Of a stretch of DNA of 10,501 nucleotides, positions 9,301 through 10,501 are shown one piece after another. Source of the stretch: Bacteroidales bacterium (lineage in GTDB: Bacteria; Bacteroidota; Bacteroidia; Bacteroidales; UBA3663); the NCBI GenBank assembly GCA_030526445.1, contig JAUNCV010000065.1, positions 1 through 10,501 of the forward strand, written 5' to 3'. The position numbers and the translations under genes were made by a program. The notes under the pieces are model-generated. The model searched no databases. It was given only the letters and a program-made list of their open reading frames with translations, and had not been told where the DNA came from. The first letter of the stretch is position 1. Each line of letters begins with the position of its first letter.

Positions 9301-10140
9301 AGAGTTGCTGCTGCTCTGTGGCATGATGGTGCCTGCATACTTCCAGGGACCAAGAGGACCGCTGGCAGTACTATAAGCAATGTGTTCGGGCACACCACCT
9401 GCAGCATAAAGCATATAATACTTACCACCACGTTTCGAGATCCAAGGGCCCTCGGTGTAGATATCCTTATACTTTGGCATCTCTTCGGGCTTCAAGCCCT
9501 TCTCCTGCATCATTCTTCGACGAGCATGCATGCTTGGACCTCCAAAGTCCTCTTCGTTCATCTCAAAATGCTTCACTTCGTCCTTGAGCGAAATCATATC
9601 TTCGTTGAGCTCCACATAATAGAGTTCGGGATTACCCCAATAGAGGTAAGCACGACCATCGTCATCGACCAATACAGTTGGGTCGATATAGTCCCAGCTG
9701 CCCTCATAGAGTGGCTTGCCAATAGCATCCTTGAACGGACCGGTAGGCGAATCGCCCACAGCCACACCGATGGCCATAGTGTTGGTAAGCTTGCTCACGG
9801 CACAAATGTACCAATAGAACTTGCCATTGCGCTCACAGAGCTGAGCAGCCCAGGCACGGTCATTAGCCCACTTGAAGTCTTCGAGAGCAAGTGGTGAACC
9901 ATGGTCGGTCCAGTTGACCATATCGGTAGTGCTATAAACTCGCCACTCTTGCATCCAGAAGAAGTCGGCCTTGTCCTCGTCATGACCGGTATAGACATAG
10001 AGAGTGCCATCGTGCACAAACGGAGCTGGATCGGTTGTCTGCTGCGTCTGTACAAAAGGATTCTGTGCCTGAATTGTACCTGCTGCGCTCATGGCCGCAA
10101 GGCTAAACATTGTGCCAAAAAATTTTTTTTGTGCTTTCAT
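6334..10140 (-). CDS. Secreted GH43-CBM6-GH95 fusion (arabinofuranosidase/xylosidase plus probable alpha-L-galactosidase/fucosidase)
   Basis: This 1268-residue first gene of the operon has a signal peptide ending near A25 (IQA|QN). The GH43 domain (about 27-345) has base D37 (TTDPAP), pKa modulator D153 (YIDPT) and acid E230 (YTEGPW). The CBM6 (about 350-480) keeps EAE at 357-359, GDW with W387, GGWETW with W439 and W442, and FNFDWWQF. With almost no linker, a full-length GH95 follows (about 485-1260): base-activating asparagines N840 and N842 in TININ, MNYWPAE, acid E979 in SVSPEQ, and the base aspartate in QIDGNFG (D1154). GH95 enzymes are inverting alpha-L-fucosidases or alpha-L-galactosidases. 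T838 stands where fucosidases, as I recall, carry His, favouring L-galactose. GH43 type resembles XynD-like arabinoxylan arabinofuranohydrolases with CBM6; subfamily not certain. An internal Met at 11 would spoil the signal peptide, so the first ATG is preferred. A promoter lies about 55 bases upstream. Confidence 0.93.
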   Translation of the reverse strand: MKAQKKFFGTMFSLAAMSAAGTIQAQNPFVQTQQTTDPAPFVHDGTLYVYTGHDEDKADFFWMQEWRVYSTTDMVNWTDHGSPLALEDFKWANDRAWAAQLCERNGKFYWYICAVSKLTNTMAIGVAVGDSPTGPFKDAIGKPLYEGSWDYIDPTVLVDDDGRAYLYWGNPELYYVELNEDMISLKDEVKHFEMNEEDFGGPSMHARRRMMQEKGLKPEEMPKYKDIYTEGPWISKRGGKYYMLYAAGGVPEHIAYSTASGPLGPWKYAGTIMPQSSSNSETGEVGTDSFTNHCGVIDYKGHSYFFYHNGWLGGGFGRACAVEEFQYNEDGSFPIIHPTREGITQPLGTLNPYQRVEAETMAFSKGLKSEEHAKTGVYISEIHNGDWLKVREVDFGETAPTTFSARLASALRGGQIEVRLDSLQGKQIATIEQGTTGGWETWQTTSAFVKESVTGVHDLYFVFKGRKGPKLFNFDWWQFGTTPLATWQNQRLWYDAPASCWLEALPVGNSRMGAMVFGGTEVEEIQLNEETFWSGGPHNNNSNTSREHLEEVRNLIYADREKEAEDLINREFIKGPHGQRYLTLGSLKLNFGHDEVQNYKRQLMLDQANAITTYSYKGVTYTREVIASLADSVVAIRLQADKPGALSFTLSHNCALPIQTEVQGNALVATIQGVEHEGIKAALTAKCKTEVKTDGKVRGGWGNLIISGATEATILVSAATNYKNYNDVSANAMARIEQNLSAAANYSYDQLKARHEAAYTKQYGRVKLQLGQANENCLLPTDVRLDRFYGSQDMDMVSLLFNYGRYLLISASQQGGQPANLQGIWNDKQFAPWDSKYTININAEMNYWPAEVCNLAENHEPLFSMIKDLSQTGAITAQQMYGCKGWMAHHNTDLWRIAGPVDGAFWGMFPNGGAWLTTHLWEHYLYSLDKQFLAEYYPILKGAAEFYLDFMKPIPADSQLGRNIGGKNYWVIAPSVSPEQGGMGKQSPVTAGCTMDNQIVRDALTQAMMAAKILGKDKEFQAAVAEKLALLPPMQVGQYGQLQEWIEDLDDPKNEHRHISHLYGLYPSHQISPISTPELWRASGVTLNQRGDQATGWSLGWKINFWARMLDGNHAFTIISNMLRLLPNEGVEHKYPDGRTFPNLFDAHPPFQIDGNFGATAGIAEMLMQSEYDGAKGSTPVIYLLPALPEAWAQGSVSGLRARGGYEVSLQWESGQLSSAVVSKSVKEASNKVIVRTKSPLKGKKASKKYEELGLYEYIINVNKSVKL

Positions 10141-10199
10141 ATTTCGTGTTATGTTTTGTTACAAAAGAAGGTGGCTATAAGTTGAAACATTTGCCGCTG

Positions 10200-10231
10200 C
10201 AAAGATACTTACTATAGTAAGAACTGCCAAA
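10200..10231 (-). promoter_or_regulatory. Bacteroidetes-type promoter for the operon
   Basis: On the minus strand the -7 box TATCTTTG (10207-10200) matches the TAnnTTTG consensus exactly. A -33 TTTG (10231-10228) lies 20 bases upstream, close to the usual spacing in Bacteroides promoters. Transcription would start near 10195, giving a leader of about 55 bases before the first gene. No comparable promoter was seen in the gaps between the genes, which supports a single operon. Confidence 0.72.
10208..10221. promoter_or_regulatory. Perfect 14-bp palindrome in the promoter spacer (possible operator)
   Basis: CTTACTATAGTAAG is its own reverse complement. It abuts the -7 box and fills most of the spacer towards the -33 box, so a dimeric protein bound here would contact or block RNA polymerase. 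The regulator is unknown and chance cannot be excluded in A/T-rich DNA. Confidence 0.45.
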
Positions 10232-10259
10232 TAAAAACATAACAAACTTCCTTTTATAA

Positions 10260-10309
10260 TGTATCATGGTACAATTGTAATGTAACAAATGTTTCTTGAT
10301 TTGTATCAT
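10260..10309. promoter_or_regulatory. Three 8-bp repeats at 21-bp spacing upstream of the promoter (possible activator sites)
   Basis: TGTATCAT occurs at 10260-10267 and 10302-10309, with the related TGTAACAA exactly midway at 10281-10288. The starts are 21 bp apart, two helical turns, so all three face the same side of the DNA. They sit about 65 to 115 bases upstream of the inferred start site, where an activator would bind. Bacteroidetes glycan loci are commonly activated by hybrid two-component regulators, but none is encoded here, so the partner is an inference. Confidence 0.4.
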
Positions 10310-10459
10310 TCTATCTTTTCTGCCGAAAGAACGAACAGCTAGAGCCTTGTTTCTCTACTTTCTTTCTTCTGGTTCCGCACTCATCTTTCCCCTCTATCCT
10401 ACACTCCTCTATCCTTATTCTTCCACCATTCTTTCTTCGCTCATCCTATAGAGATGCTC

Positions 10460-10501
10460 CATCGTTTCTCAATCGATTCTACATCGTTGGTCCATCGATT
10501 C
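10460..10501. repeat. Imperfect tandem repeat, about 22-bp period, at the window edge
   Basis: Two 20-base units, 10460-10479 and 10482-10501, start with CATCGTT and end with ATCGATTC and match at 17 of 20 positions. The array may continue past the right edge. Because 22 is not a multiple of three it is not a peptide repeat. Function is unknown. Confidence 0.4.

Larger units (their letters stand above)
10141..10501. other. Intergenic regulatory region upstream of the operon
   Basis: No gene is supported in these 361 bases. The left half is A/T-rich and holds a 5' leader, promoter, palindrome and phased repeats (listed separately). The leader also contains a 13-bp palindrome (TTTTGT-T-ACAAAA, 10154-10166) close to the start codon. 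From about 10320 the + strand is pyrimidine-rich, with cctctatcct twice (10391-10400 and 10406-10415) and an imperfect 22-bp tandem repeat at the right edge. There is no clear terminator for an upstream gene. Confidence 0.75.

Noticed and set aside
10441..10500. A minus-strand open stretch (about 19 codons) ending in TGA at 10441-10443 that could be the tail of an upstream gene
   Set aside because: Too short to judge, and it overlaps the non-codon-length tandem repeat.
10454..10501. ATG at 10454 on the + strand open to the right edge, a possible divergent gene start
   Set aside because: Only 16 codons are visible, with no promoter seen in front of it and repeats within it.

Overview
The window reads as part of a plant-polysaccharide utilisation locus from a member of the Bacteroidales, most likely Prevotellaceae. 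The reasons are several large secreted GH43 enzymes in tandem, a fused GH43-CBM6-GH95 protein and a fused GH43-CBM6-CE1 protein, Sec signal peptides on every start, no Shine-Dalgarno sequences, and a Bacteroidetes-type promoter (TAnnTTTG at -7, TTTG at -33). The genus is an inference; no marker gene is present.

All four genes lie on the minus strand and are transcribed from right to left as one apparent operon. In transcription order they are: (1) 10140-6334, a 1268-residue GH43-CBM6-GH95 fusion; (2) 6322-4283, a 679-residue GH43 with extra C-terminal beta-rich modules; (3) 4219-2456, a 587-residue GH43 of the beta-xylosidase/arabinofuranosidase type with a C-terminal concanavalin-like domain; (4) 2441 to beyond the left edge, a GH43-CBM6-CE1 fusion cut by the window before the end of its esterase domain. 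The gaps are 11, 63 and 14 bases. The 63-base gap holds an inverted repeat (4245-4273). No other gene is supported.

The only long non-coding stretch is 10141-10501, upstream of the first gene. It carries the promoter (about 10200-10231), a perfect 14-bp palindrome in the promoter spacer, three 8-bp repeats spaced exactly 21 bp apart upstream of it, and pyrimidine-rich sequence with short repeats towards the right edge.

Taken together the activities (GH43 arabinofuranosidase/xylosidase types, a GH95 whose active-site threonine points to alpha-L-galactosidase rather than fucosidase, and a feruloyl-esterase-like CE1) match the bonds in the complex side chains of cereal glucuronoarabinoxylan, in which L-galactose caps xylose on feruloylated arabinose. 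The main hypothesis offered here is that this operon is a dedicated side-chain stripping cassette. SusC/SusD transporters, backbone xylanases and a regulator are not in the window.
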